Shown here piece by piece: positions 27,456 through 37,854 of a stretch of DNA of 64,000 nucleotides (the first letter of the stretch is position 1; every line of letters starts with the position of its first letter). Position numbers and translations under genes: made by a program. The DNA is from CAWJAP01 sp963834365 (GTDB taxonomy: Bacteria > Acidobacteriota > Vicinamibacteria > Vicinamibacterales > Vicinamibacteraceae): NCBI GenBank assembly GCA_963834365.1, contig CAWIBS010000040.1:1-64000 (forward strand), in the 5' to 3' direction. The notes below the pieces were generated by a model. It was not told the origin of the DNA and did not search any database. It was given only the letters and a program-made list of their open reading frames with translations.

Positions 27456-28179
27456 GTGTCCCGCGACCACTCCGACCCTCCCCGCCGCGTGCTCGTCGTC
27501 GAAGACGAGCCGCATATCAACGCCCTGGTGGCGCTCCACCTCGGGCTCGAAGGGTGGACGACCGTCCAGACGGGCGACGGGCGCGACGCCCTGCGCCTCG
27601 CCCGCGAGCAGCGCTTCGATTCTGATCGTCCTGGACCTGATGCTGCCGGGCCTCGACGGGCTGTCGGTGCTCGGCGCGCTGCGCCGCGACGAGGCCAACG
27701 GCGACGTCCCCGTGCTCCTGCTGACGGCGCGACGCGAGGAGGCGGACAAGGTGCTCGGGCTCGAGAGCGGCGCCGACGACTACCTGACCAAGCCATTCGG
27801 GATCCGCGAGCTGGTCGCCCGGGCGAATGCACTGAGCCGCCGCCCCCGCGGGACGATCGAGCGCGGGCGCGAGCACCGACCCGCGAGGCTGCGCGACGTC
27901 GAGGTCGATCCCGCCCGTCGTCGAGTCCTCGTCGGCACGCGCCAGGTCGAGGTGACGGCACGCGAGTTCGACCTCCTCTACCTCCTCGTCAGCCATCCCG
28001 GCATCGTCTTCAGCCGCGAGGCGCTGGTCTCGCGCGTGTGGAAGGGCGACACCTTCGTGACCGCGCGGAACATCGACACGCTCGTAAAGCGGCTGCGCCA
28101 GAAGATCGAGCGCAACCCGGCAGAGCCCGAGGTCATCCTGACCGTGTGGGGCGCCGGCTACAAGGCGGCCGATGCCTGA
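27456..28179 (+). CDS. OmpR/PhoB-family response regulator (one frameshift)
   Basis: The receiver domain (RRVLVVEDEPHINALVALHL) has the acidic pair. After an indel near 27620 the phosphoacceptor Asp is in LVLDLMLPGLDG, the switch Thr in LLLTARREEADK and the Lys in YLTKPFGIREL. The winged-helix output domain follows (EVTAREFDLLYLLVSHPGIV, ARNIDTLVKRLRQKIE, VWGAGYKA). GTG 27456 is the only start giving the full receiver. It overlaps the kinase start by 8 bp, so the two are co-translated. With the divergent Spy/CpxP-like gene this looks like an envelope-stress system. Confidence 0.9.
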
Positions 28180-29687
28180 AACACACGATCGCCCGCTCTG
28201 GTACCGGAGCCTCTACTGGCGCATCGCGCTCGGGTTCATCGTCTGCGTCGCCGTGGTGCTGCTCGCCCAGGCGGTGCTGTTCCTCTGGCTGGCGTCGCGG
28301 GCCAATCCGGCGCTCACGCGGTCGCCGCAGGATCTGGTCGCGATCGCGGCCGTGGACCTGTCGTCCGCCCTCGAGGCCGACGGCAGCGCTCGATATCGGC
28401 CGGCACGTCGGGCGCGAGTACGGGCGCGCGCCGCACCCGCTCATCGTCGTCATGGTGGACGGCAGCGTGCACCGCAGTCGTGCCGCGGACGTGCCGCCGC
28501 CGCTCCTGCGGTTCGCGCGGACGACGCTGATGCGCGAGGCGCAGGGGCTGTCGCCATCGGACCCCGACCCTGGCGAGCTGCCGCCGGACGAGCCGCGCCG
28601 CCGTCCACCGCCGCCAGACGGGGGCGGGATCCGCATGCGAATCCCGCGGCGCCCGGCGATGGGGCGCATCGTGGTGCACGGCAGGCTGGTGGGACTCACG
28701 GTCGCCGTCCCCGGTCCTCCACCCGGCGGCTACCCGTTCCTCGCCGAGTACGGACCGGCGCTGGCGCTCGCCGGGGTTGGGCTCCTGCTCGTCGGCACGG
28801 GGACGATGGCCTTCTTCGTGTTCCGGCCGGTCCGGCGGCGCCTGGAGGCGCTGGAGCGGGCCGCCACCCGGGTCGGGGCCGGCGATACCTCGGCGCGGGC
28901 CCCCGAGACCGGCGGCGACGAAGTCGCGGTCCTCGCCTGGCGTTTCAACCGCATGGCCGCGGATCTCGACGCGCGGGTTCGCGATCTGCAGGAGGCGGAT
29001 CGCTCCCGGCGACAGTTGCTCGCCGACGTCTCTCACGAGCTGATGACGCCGCTCACCGCGATGCGCGGGTATCTCGAGACGCTGGCCGTGCCGCGTGCGG
29101 TGCCCGACGAGGCGACGCGCGAGCGCTACCTGCGCATCGTGACCGCCGAGACGCTGCGGCTCGAGGCGATCATCGGCGATCTCCTCGATCTCGCGCGGCT
29201 GGAGAGCAGCGGCGGCGGTCTGGCACGCGCCCGCGTCGCAGTCGCACGCCTGTTCGCACGCGCCGCCGAACGTCACGAGAGCGCGCTCGACGAGCGGGGC
29301 GTCGAGCTCCGCACGCATGTGGATCCGGGAGCCGAGCTGGTGGCCGGCGACGAGCGCCGCCTCGAGCAGGCGGTGCAGAACCTCGTGGCCAACGCGGTCC
29401 GCCATACGCCGCGCGGCGGCCGCATCAGCCTGAGCGCCGCGCCGCAGGACGGGCGTGTCTCGATCGTCGTGACCGATACCGGCCCCGGCATTCCGCCGGA
29501 CCATCTGGCGCACATCTTCGATCGCTTCTATCGCGTCGAACCGGCGCGGGATTCCGCGTCGGGTGGCAGCGGCCTCGGATTGTCGATCGTGCGGGCGGTG
29601 GTGGAGCGCCACGGCGGGAGGATCACGGCGTCGAACAATCTCGACGGCGGAGCGCGGTTCGAGGTCCTGCTCGACGCGGCTGTCTAG
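28172..29687 (+). CDS. Membrane sensor histidine kinase, CpxA/BaeS-like (one frameshift)
   Basis: The first membrane helix is WRIALGFIVCVAVVLLAQAV; a periplasmic sensor domain follows, interrupted by an indel near 28385. It contains a proline-rich stretch and GRIVVHGRLVGLTVAVPGPP. The second helix is ALALAGVGLLLVGTGTMAFF, followed by HAMP (FRPVRRRLEALERAATRVGA). The dimerisation helix SRRQLLADVSHELMTPL holds the phosphoacceptor His; the ATPase has NLVANAVRHTP, VVTDTGPGIP and GGSGLGLSIV. Its length of about 505 residues is normal. It is the partner of the overlapping response regulator. The periplasmic domain would be the site where the divergent Spy/CpxP-like protein could act. Confidence 0.9.
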
Positions 29688-29776
29688 AAAGAGAGGGCGG
29701 CGCATTCCCTGAAGGGGCTGTCCCACCTGCATCGGGCCTCTTTCATCAGCCTGCCGGTCCCTGGATTCGTGTCAGC

Positions 29777-30979
29777 ATGCGGGGCGTGCGACGCATTGGT
29801 GTAGCCGAACGTCGTGCCCGCCTCGCGGTCCGTCACCGCATTGCGCCAGGACATCGGGCGTCGTCGCCGCTGGAGGCGGCGACCAGCATGGTCTGCCTCC
29901 ACGGCACCGATCCCGCCACGATCTATCTCTCCGCGGCAGCCAGGGTCGACGGGCTGGCGACGGCCGATCTGGATCGCGCCCTCTACGCCGACCGATCGCT
30001 CGTCAAGCACATGGCGATGCGGCGAACGTTGTTCGTCGTTCCCAGGGACCTGCTCGCCTTCGTTCAGGCGGGCGCCAGCAATCGCGTGGCCGATACGGAG
30101 CGCCGGCGCCTGCTTCGTGACGTCGAGGCGACGGGTCTCCACGCAGACGGCGCAGGCTGGCTGGCCAGGGTCTCGGCGCAGGTGCTGAGCGTGCTCGCCG
30201 ACGGACGCGAACGGACGATGGCGGAGCTGCGCACCGGGATCTCGCTGTTGCAGGGGTCCATCCCCTACGGCGAAGGCAGGACCTGGGGTGGGCCGATCGC
30301 AGTCGGGCCGCGCGTCCTCACCGTCATGTCGGCGGCCGGCTCGATCGTCCGTGCCTCGAATGCCGGGGCCTGGACGGCATCGCGACCGCGCTGGACCACG
30401 ATGCGCGCGTGGCTCGGGATCGACGTCGAGCCGTGTTCGGAACAGGCGGGCGTCGCGCGGCTGGTCGAACGATGGCTGCGCGCGTTCGGCCCGGGAACGG
30501 CGGTTGATCTCAAGTGGTGGCTGGGGTCCACACTGACAGTGGTTCGCCGCGCCCTGGCCGATGTCGGCGCGATCGCCGTCGATCTCGACGGACGGGTAGG
30601 TTACCTGCTGCCCGACGATCTCGAGGACACACGGCCCATCGAGCCGTGGGCGGCGCTGCTGCCTCCGCTCGATCCGACGACGATGGGGTGGTTCGAGCGG
30701 GACTGGTATGTGGGCGCTCACAAGCCGCAGGTGTTCGACACCAGCGGCAACGCTGGGCCGACCGTCTGGTGTGACGGCCGGATCGTCGGCGGCTGGCGTC
30801 AGCGCGACACCGGCGAGGTGGTCGTTCAGCTGCTCGAACGCGTCGGGCGCGAGCAGCGGCGAGCGATTGACCGTGAGGTGGCTCGCCTGAATGAGTGGCT
30901 TGGCGGAATCCGCGTGCTGCCGCGATTCCCGTCGCCGCTCTCCCGGAGCCTCGGCCCGCCCTTCGACGGGCGGGGCTGA
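29777..30979 (+). CDS. Winged-helix DNA-binding protein of the AlkZ/YcaQ-like (HTH_42) family
   Basis: The protein has 400 residues and is intact. It shows the family's three winged-helix layout: MVCLHGTDPATIYLSAAARV, DRALYADRSLVKHMAMRRTL with FVVPRDLLAFVQAG, WLRAFGPGTAVDLKWWLGST and LLPPLDPTTMGWFERDWYVG. Family founders AlkZ and YcaQ are DNA glycosylases that unhook crosslinks using a QxQ or QxD motif. At that place this protein has HGTD, the form seen in many actinobacterial-type members whose activity is not established. The role may be DNA repair but is unproved. It starts 89 bp after the kinase gene and seems independent of it. Confidence 0.75.
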   Translation: MRGVRRIGVAERRARLAVRHRIAPGHRASSPLEAATSMVCLHGTDPATIYLSAAARVDGLATADLDRALYADRSLVKHMAMRRTLFVVPRDLLAFVQAGASNRVADTERRRLLRDVEATGLHADGAGWLARVSAQVLSVLADGRERTMAELRTGISLLQGSIPYGEGRTWGGPIAVGPRVLTVMSAAGSIVRASNAGAWTASRPRWTTMRAWLGIDVEPCSEQAGVARLVERWLRAFGPGTAVDLKWWLGSTLTVVRRALADVGAIAVDLDGRVGYLLPDDLEDTRPIEPWAALLPPLDPTTMGWFERDWYVGAHKPQVFDTSGNAGPTVWCDGRIVGGWRQRDTGEVVVQLLERVGREQRRAIDREVARLNEWLGGIRVLPRFPSPLSRSLGPPFDGRG

Positions 30980-31016
30980 ACCGGGCGAGGGGCTGCCGAT
31001 CCGGGAACGACCGGTT

Positions 31017-31226
31017 TCAACGAGGATCGTGCGCGCCCTGGTTGCCGACGAAGCCGCAGGTCTTGTGGCTCCCGTCACAGAACGGCTTCTTCTGCGACTG
31101 CCCGCAGCGGCAGAGAGCGACTGGCCGTCGTTCGATCGGATACGGGCTCCCCTGCCAGTCCACCACGGTCACGTCATCGCCCTCGATGACGATCGGGCCG
31201 TTCTCGCGCAGGCGGACGACCGCCAT
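31017..31226 (-). CDS. CDGSH-type iron-sulfur protein
   Basis: The protein has 69 residues. The motif CRCGQSQKKPFCDGSH at residues 39-54 is the CDGSH [2Fe-2S] site (three Cys and one His), preceded by a short beta-rich segment (ENGPIVIEGDDVTVVDWQG). The function of bacterial single-CDGSH proteins is unsettled; electron transfer or cluster donation is usual speculation. Its ATG (31224-31226) abuts base by base the end of a 164-bp inverted-repeat element. The Shine-Dalgarno-like AGGGGA lies inside that element's terminal repeat. Rho, on the same strand, is the upstream gene. Confidence 0.88.
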   Translation of the reverse strand: MAVVRLRENGPIVIEGDDVTVVDWQGSPYPIERRPVALCRCGQSQKKPFCDGSHKTCGFVGNQGAHDPR

Positions 31227-31387
31227 TAGTCCCCTGGAACCGTGATGAGTTGCCTAAGTCCCGGAGCGCGGCGCCCGGCTCGCAAGGCGCGACGACTGAG
31301 AATATTGGCCATATTTGAAGGAGAAGCAACGTAGCGAGCCGGGATGCCCCGCCCGGGAATCAGGTGACTCATCACGGTTCCAGGGGA

Positions 31388-31390
<3 letters not shown>
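31227..31390. mobile_element. 164-bp MITE-like element with perfect 24-bp terminal inverted repeats
   Basis: The left end (31227-31250, beginning TAGTCCCCTGGAACCG) and right end (31367-31390) are exact reverse complements over 24 bp. Inside are a second inverted pair (CCCGGCTCGC near 31286 and GCGAGCCGGG near 31333) and an AT-rich centre containing AATATTGGCCATATT. There is no open reading frame. The element fills exactly the gap between rho and the CDGSH gene: the last three bases of the right end are the rho stop codon, and the left end touches the CDGSH start codon. No clear target-site duplication is visible. It may also act as a strong terminator hairpin. Confidence 0.7.
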
Positions 31391-32710
<1,320 letters not shown>

Positions 32711-32961
32711 CGAGGGATTCCGCCGCGCGCGGGCGCGGGCGCTTCTGATGTCGGGCCATGTGAACGGGCGGTAACGCTGACGTGAGATGGGAGGCGTCGG
32801 AGACGGGCGCTGACGTGAATCGGCTCGTCTCGGAGCCCGTGAGTCTCGAACAACCGCAGTGTCTCGAAGATTGGTCGTTTCTCGAAGACGAAGCCGTGAG
32901 CCGGGAATCCGGTCGCGGACAGCAAACGGAAGGTCGCGCCTGGCGGCGGCTGGACCGCGCG

Positions 32962-32990
32962 AGTATAGGACCGGGCCCGGGCGCTGTCAA
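32962..32990 (-). promoter_or_regulatory. Consensus sigma-70 promoter of rho, with ~245-nt leader
   Basis: On the minus strand TTGACA (32990-32985), a 17-bp spacer and TATACT (32967-32962) form a near-perfect promoter. Transcription would begin near 32955, about 245 nt before the first rho start codon. Long rho leaders are the site of Rho autoregulation in other bacteria. The leader holds no convincing gene. Confidence 0.8.
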
Positions 32991-33002
32991 CGCCAGCCCG
33001 GC

Positions 33003-33368
33003 CTAATCCGTCCGATCGCCAATCCCCATGATGCTGCACGCCAGGATCGGCTCCAGGCCGAGCGCGCGCGCCCGGGCCAGCAGTGCAGGGGACGCGGCAC
33101 CGGGGTTCACCCAGAGCTCGGCGGGCTTGCGATCCGCAATCGCCTCGAGGAGCGGCAGCCCGACCGACGCGGGGACGTACATCGACACCAGGTCGATCCG
33201 CCCGGGCACGTCGGTGACGCTGCGATAGGCCCTCAGGCCTTCGACCGTGGCCAGCGTCGGGTGCACGGGACGCACGTCGTAGCCCTGGCGCAGGAACGCG
33301 CGCACCGCTTTGTTGCCGAACTTCCGCCGGTCCGCTGATGCGCCGATGATGGCGACGACTCGACTCAT
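33003..33368 (-). CDS. CoA-binding (YccU-type) protein
   Basis: The protein has about 121 residues and is intact. VVAIIGASADRRKFGNKAVR is the Rossmann start of the CoA-binding domain shared with succinyl-CoA synthetase alpha. YDVRPVHPTLATVEGLRAYR, RIDLVSMYVPASVGLPLLEA and LWVNPGAASPALLARARALG complete it. These single-domain proteins bind CoA; their cell role is not settled. ATG 33368 is used; a GTG three codons upstream is equally possible. It lies just upstream of the rho promoter on the same strand and diverges from the glycosyltransferase gene 60 bp away. Confidence 0.85.
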   Translation of the reverse strand: MSRVVAIIGASADRRKFGNKAVRAFLRQGYDVRPVHPTLATVEGLRAYRSVTDVPGRIDLVSMYVPASVGLPLLEAIADRKPAELWVNPGAASPALLARARALGLEPILACSIMGIGDRTD

Positions 33369-33413
33369 GCGACTCACACCGGACCCGCGGCGAACCCCCC
33401 GAGATCCGTAGTG

Positions 33414-33419
33414 TACAAT
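33414..33419 (+). promoter_or_regulatory. -10 box TACAAT eight bases before the glycosyltransferase GTG start
   Basis: TACAAT at 33414-33419 is followed by CCGTCCAC and the GTG start. With transcription beginning ~7 nt after a -10 box, the mRNA would start at or next to the start codon and be leaderless. No Shine-Dalgarno is present. The -35 region is weak. Confidence 0.55.
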
Positions 33420-33427
33420 CCGTCCAC

Positions 33428-35133
33428 GTGTTCCGGCATGCCATCATCCTGACCGCCCTTTGCCTGCTGACGTTCTTCGCAGGGCTGGGGCGATCGGCGA
33501 TTGGCGACTCCGACGAGGCCTTCTATGCCGAGTCGGCTCGCGAGATGATCGAGCAGGGCGACTGGATCACTCCCCACTACAATTACGAGTACCGCTTCCA
33601 GAAGCCAGTGTTCTTTTACTGGCTGGTCGCGCTGTCGTTTCTCGCGGCGGGGATCGGCGAAGCCGCGGCCCGCTTTCCCGCGGCGCTCGCCGGCCTCGGT
33701 CTCGCGCTGGTCACCTGCGGCTGCGGCCGGCGCTGGCTGGGCGCCCGCGCCGGCCTGCATCGGCGGCGTCATCGTCGCCTCGAGCTTCGGCTACTTCACC
33801 ATCGCCCGATCGTCGCTGCCGGATCTGCCGCTGGCGTTCTTCATCACGCTCGCCACCTGGGCACTGCTCGAGGCGACGGCCGACGAGGTGCCGGGCCGCG
33901 GCCGGGCCGAGCCCGCCGCCACCGACCGCGGCCTGTGGATGCTCGTCGGGGCGGCGGCCATGGCGCTCGGCGTGTTGACCAAGGGCCCCGTCGGGCTCGT
34001 CATTCCCGCGCTGGTCGTCCTCGTGGTGCGACTCGTCCTGCGGCGGTCGCTGCTGCCGTCGCGGGACGGCTGGCTCGGCGTGTCGTGGCGCACGCTCGCG
34101 GGCGGTGCCGCCGTCCTGCTGGTCATCGCCCTGCCGTGGTACACCGCGATGGTCGCCGCGCATGGCCCCGGCTATCTCGAACGCTTCTTCGTCGGCGAGA
34201 ACCTCGAGCGATTCGCGACCGATCGCTACAACGACCGGCGACCGTTCTGGTTCTACGTCCCGATTCTGCTCGGTGGGCTGACGCCCCTGGTCGTCGCTGG
34301 TCGTGCTCTGGACGCTGCCGGCCCTCCAGGTGATTCGCCGCGTGCGCAAGCTCGACGCCACCGAGTGGCGGCTCGTGCTCTGGGCGGCGGTGCCGTTGAT
34401 CTTCTACACGCTCTCGGTCGGGCAGCAGCCGCGGTACATCCTGCCGGTGCTGCCACCGCTCGCGCTCCTCGCGGCGCGGACGATTGTGCGCCGCGTGGAG
34501 AGAGCGAAAGCGCAAGGCGGCCGCGATCTGCCGCTCGTGCTGGCGGCGACGGGCAGCGCCCTGATGCTGCTGGTCCTCGCCTTCCTGCTCCACCGGGCGC
34601 GTCCGCTCCTGTTCGCCCTGTCGCCGACCGCCGGGCTCATCGGCACGCTGGTGATCGTCGTCGCAGGCGTCGGACTGGCGGCGCTCGCCTGGCTGGGTCG
34701 TCCCCAGCATCTCCCGGTCGCGATTGCCGCGGCAGCCACGGCGACGCTGCTGTCGCTGCACTACTCGGTCTATTCCGCGGCTGGCGAAGAAGCGGTGCAG
34801 CGGATGGCGCGTCGCGTGCTGAACGCCCGGCAGCAGGATCAGCCTTCGGGCACCTACCGCGCCTTCGTTCGCAACCTCGTCTTCTATACGGGCGTCAAGC
34901 AGATCGACCTCAAGGACGAGCAGGAGGCCGTGGAGTTCCTCGGCCAGCCCGTCGCCGTCCTGTGCGTCATGCCCCTGGACCTGCTCGAGCCGCTCGAACG
35001 GACGCACGGCCTGCGGCTGCGGCGACTCGGGCAGGAGCAGTACTTCAACCCCGCCGGCGTCCGCGTGCGCACGCTGCTCTCACCCGAGCCGGAGCGGGAT
35101 CTCGAGACGGTCGTCCTCGTGACCAATCGATAG
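33428..35133 (+). CDS. ArnT-like/PMT-family membrane glycosyltransferase (frameshifted)
   Basis: This is a polytopic membrane protein of ~568 residues. The first periplasmic loop SAIGDSDEAFYAESAREMIE has the DEAFY acidic motif that binds the polyprenyl-phosphate sugar donor, followed by WITPHYNYEYRFQKPVFFYW. The helices after the first indel (near 33755) include AMALGVLTKGPVGLVIPALV; then ENLERFATDRYNDRRPFWFY, a second indel near 34300, and SVGQQPRYILPVLPPLALLA. The layout matches lipid-A aminoarabinose transferase ArnT and its relatives. The C-terminal ~150 residues form a soluble domain. The acceptor is unknown. It starts with GTG directly behind a -10 box. Confidence 0.82.
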
Positions 35134-35154
35134 GTCGGGGCCGAAGCTGCCGGC

Positions 35155-35212
35155 TCCGGCTGCAAGCCGGACCTACGACAGATCCGCAGGAGGGCCGGGG
35201 TTCAGCCCGGCC
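35155..35212. repeat. Two palindromes of the GCTGAAGC family between glycosyltransferase and FAD-oxidase genes
   Basis: TCCGGCTGCAAGCCGGA lies at 35155-35171 and the inverted, imperfect GGCCGGGGTTCAGCCCGGCC at 35193-35212. They sit between converging genes, as at hemH and clpB, and could terminate both transcripts. Confidence 0.65.
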
Positions 35213-35218
35213 GCCGCT

Positions 35219-36619
35219 TCACTCCAGAAAGATCTTGCCCGGGTTCAGAATCCCTTCGGGATCGAAGGCGTGCTTGACGCGCTTCATGAGCGCGATGGTC
35301 TCGGCTGACACTTCGAGCGGCAGATACGGCGCTTTCGCGAACCCTATCCCATGCTCGCCGGTCACCGACCCTTCGAGCGCGACGACGCCCTCGAAGAGCG
35401 CGCGTTCCGTGCGCGCGACCCGGGCGACGGTGGCCGCGTCGTTGCTGTCCACCATGATGTTGACGTGGATGTTGCCGTCGCCGACGTGTCCGAAGCAGGG
35501 GATGAGCAGGCCGGTTTCGGCGCGCAGCCGCTCGACCAGCGCGAACAGCTCCGGGATCCGCCCCTTGGGCACCACGACGTCGTGGTTGTACTTCCACGCC
35601 CCCACGGTGCGGAGCGCGTAGGACAGCTCGCGGCGGACCCGCCACACCTCCTGACGCTCGGCCTCGTTCTGCGCCTGCCGGATTTCCGTGGCGTGCGCCG
35701 CGCGGCAGGCATCCGCCACCTGCGCGATCTCCTCGGCGACCGACGCCGCCTGTCCGTCCACCTCGACGACGAGCAGCGCCTCGGTGCCGGCCGGCGCGAG
35801 CGGTTCTCCCCCGAGATAGCGGCGGAGCGCGTCGAGACTCACGCGATCGACGAGCTCGACGGCTGCCGGGACGACGCGCGCACGCACTGTCAGCGCAACC
35901 GCGTCCACGGCATCGCTGACGCGGGCGAAGGTCGCGCGCAGCGCCGCCTGGCACACCGGCTTGGGCACGAGACGCACGACGATCTCGGTGACGATCGCCA
36001 GCGTCCCTTCCGACCCGACGAGCAGCTGCGTCAGGTCGTAGCCGACGACGTTCTTCACCGTCTTGCCCCCGGTGCGTACAATCTCGCCGGTCGGCAGCAC
36101 CGCTTCGAGGCCGAGGATGTAGCGGCGGGTGGTCCCGTACTTGAACGCCCGCGGTCCCCCCGCGCACTCGGCCACATTGCCGCCGATGCTCGATTCGCGC
36201 AGGCTGGCGGGGTCCGGTGGATAGAAGAGCCCGACCCGCTCGACCGCGTCCTGCAGATCACCGGTGATGACGGCCGGCTGGACGACGGCGAGCAGGTTCG
36301 CTTCGTCGATGTCGAGGATGCGCGTGAAGCGCTCGAGCGAGAGCACGACCCCGCCGTGGACGGGCACGGCCCCGCCGGTGTATCCGGTGCCGGCGCCGCG
36401 GGGAACGAGCGGCACGCGCGCGTCGTGACAGAGTCGCGCGATCGCCGCGACCTCGGACGAGGTGCCGGGCCGGACGACGAGATCGGCCGGCGTCCCGCGC
36501 TTCAACGCATCGGCGCCGTACCGCGTGCGGGTGGGCTCGTCGTCATGAACGAACGGGGCCCCGACCACGGCACGAACCGCGTCGGCGAAGGCGTGGTCGA
36601 TCGCAGACACGCGCGTCAC
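35219..36619 (-). CDS. FAD-linked oxidase, glycolate oxidase GlcD-like
   Basis: The protein has 466 residues and is intact. The FAD-binding (PCMH-type) domain has LVVRPGTSSEVAAIARLCHD, VPLVPRGAGTGYTGGAVPV, DPASLRESSIGGNVAECAGG and VGYDLTQLLVGSEGTLAIVT. The C-terminal oxidase domain includes LIPCFGHVGDGNIHVNIMVD, with the metal-binding histidines, VTGEHGIGFAKAPYLP and FDPEGILNPGKIFLE. Such enzymes oxidise glycolate or D-lactate and feed electrons to the membrane. There is no GlcE/GlcF iron-sulfur partner here, so D-lactate dehydrogenase-type action is equally likely. It is the last gene of the recG operon, 16 bp after the aminotransferase. Confidence 0.88.
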   Translation of the reverse strand: MTRVSAIDHAFADAVRAVVGAPFVHDDEPTRTRYGADALKRGTPADLVVRPGTSSEVAAIARLCHDARVPLVPRGAGTGYTGGAVPVHGGVVLSLERFTRILDIDEANLLAVVQPAVITGDLQDAVERVGLFYPPDPASLRESSIGGNVAECAGGPRAFKYGTTRRYILGLEAVLPTGEIVRTGGKTVKNVVGYDLTQLLVGSEGTLAIVTEIVVRLVPKPVCQAALRATFARVSDAVDAVALTVRARVVPAAVELVDRVSLDALRRYLGGEPLAPAGTEALLVVEVDGQAASVAEEIAQVADACRAAHATEIRQAQNEAERQEVWRVRRELSYALRTVGAWKYNHDVVVPKGRIPELFALVERLRAETGLLIPCFGHVGDGNIHVNIMVDSNDAATVARVARTERALFEGVVALEGSVTGEHGIGFAKAPYLPLEVSAETIALMKRVKHAFDPEGILNPGKIFLE

Positions 36620-36635
36620 GCGCCGGGCCCGGGGC

Positions 36636-37826
36636 TCAGGCGACCGGCTGTTCGAGCTTCTGGACGAAGGCGCCGAACCGATCCACCGCCTCGCGCAGGC
36701 GCTCGAGCGAATTGGCGTACGAGATCCGCAGGAACCCCGGAGCGTCGAACGCCTCCCCCGCCGTCGTCACGACGTAGGACTCCTCGATGAGGCGATCGGC
36801 GAACTCGGCGGACGTGCGCACGCCGTCGGGCGACAGCACCTCGCCGATGTTCACGAAGAGGTAGAAGGCGCCGGCGGGCAGGACGCACGTGATGCGGCGA
36901 TCGGCCGTGATCCATTCGAGGATGCGGTCGCGGCGGACGCGGTATTCCTCGCGCATCGCCGTCACGCAGTCCTGCGGCCCCGTGAGCGCGACGACCACCG
37001 CCTTCTGCGTGATCGAGCAGACGTTGGACGTCTGGTGGCTCTGGAGCGCCCCGCAGGCGGCAATGACGTCCTTGGGCCCGATCGCCCATCCACAGCGCCA
37101 GCCGGTCATCGAGTAGGCCTTCGAGGCCGAGCCGGAGATGACGAACCGATCGCCGAGCTCGCGCGCCAGCACGCCCGGCAGGTTGTGCGGCACGGGCTCG
37201 TAGATCAGCTTCTCGTAGCACAGATCCATGACGACCCAGATGCCCTTCGCCGCGGCGGCCCGTGCCACCTTCGTCAGCTCGCTCTCGGAAATCAGCGCGC
37301 CCGTGGGGTTGCACGGCGAATTGAGGATGATGCCCTTGGTCCGCGGGGTGATCGCCTCGATGAACGCGTCCGCGTGCAGCGTGAACCCGTCGTCGGCGTG
37401 CGCCCGCACGATCACCGGCGTCGCGTCCGACAGCTTGATCTGCTCGGGGATCGTGGGCCAGCCGGGTGAATGGGTGATGACCTCGTCACCGGCGCCGAAG
37501 AGCGACAGCGCGACGTTCGCCAGCGACTGCTTCCCGCCAGCCGTCACGATCACCTGGCTCTCGGCGTAGTCGACGCCGTAGTCGGTCTTGTAGCGGGCGC
37601 AGATCGCGGCACGGAGCTCGCCCGTGCCGGCATTGGGCGTGTACTTCGTGAAGTTGGCGTTGATCGCGTCGTGCGCCGCCGCCTTGACGTGCTCGGGAGT
37701 GGGAAAATCGGGTTCGCCCGCGCCGAGATCGACCACGTCCATGCCCTGTTTACGCAGCCGCTCGGCGGCGAGCAGGCCCTTCATGGTGGGCGACGAGGCG
37801 ATGCGGGTCATCCGGTTGGCTAGCAT
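36636..37826 (-). CDS. Pyridoxal-phosphate aminotransferase, aspartate aminotransferase-like (class I, subgroup Ib)
   Basis: The protein has 396 residues and is intact. The N-terminal DLGAGEPDFPTPEHVKAAAH and NFTKYTPNAGTGELRAAICA match AspB/AAT-Ib. LNSPCNPTGALISESELTKV carries the conserved NPTG, VVMDLCYEKLIYEP the cofactor Asp/Tyr region, and SGSASKAYSMTGWRCGWAIG the PLP lysine and the following Arg. ATG 37826 agrees with the family start MLANRMTRIASSPT. Likely activity is aspartate/glutamate transamination, possibly also prephenate, as in the bacterial Ib group. It lies 28 bp downstream of coaD in an operon with recG and rsmD. Confidence 0.9.
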   Translation of the reverse strand: MLANRMTRIASSPTMKGLLAAERLRKQGMDVVDLGAGEPDFPTPEHVKAAAHDAINANFTKYTPNAGTGELRAAICARYKTDYGVDYAESQVIVTAGGKQSLANVALSLFGAGDEVITHSPGWPTIPEQIKLSDATPVIVRAHADDGFTLHADAFIEAITPRTKGIILNSPCNPTGALISESELTKVARAAAAKGIWVVMDLCYEKLIYEPVPHNLPGVLARELGDRFVISGSASKAYSMTGWRCGWAIGPKDVIAACGALQSHQTSNVCSITQKAVVVALTGPQDCVTAMREEYRVRRDRILEWITADRRITCVLPAGAFYLFVNIGEVLSPDGVRTSAEFADRLIEESYVVTTAGEAFDAPGFLRISYANSLERLREAVDRFGAFVQKLEQPVA

Positions 37827-37854
37827 TGCTGGTCCTCTGAAACGATCGGAGTTG

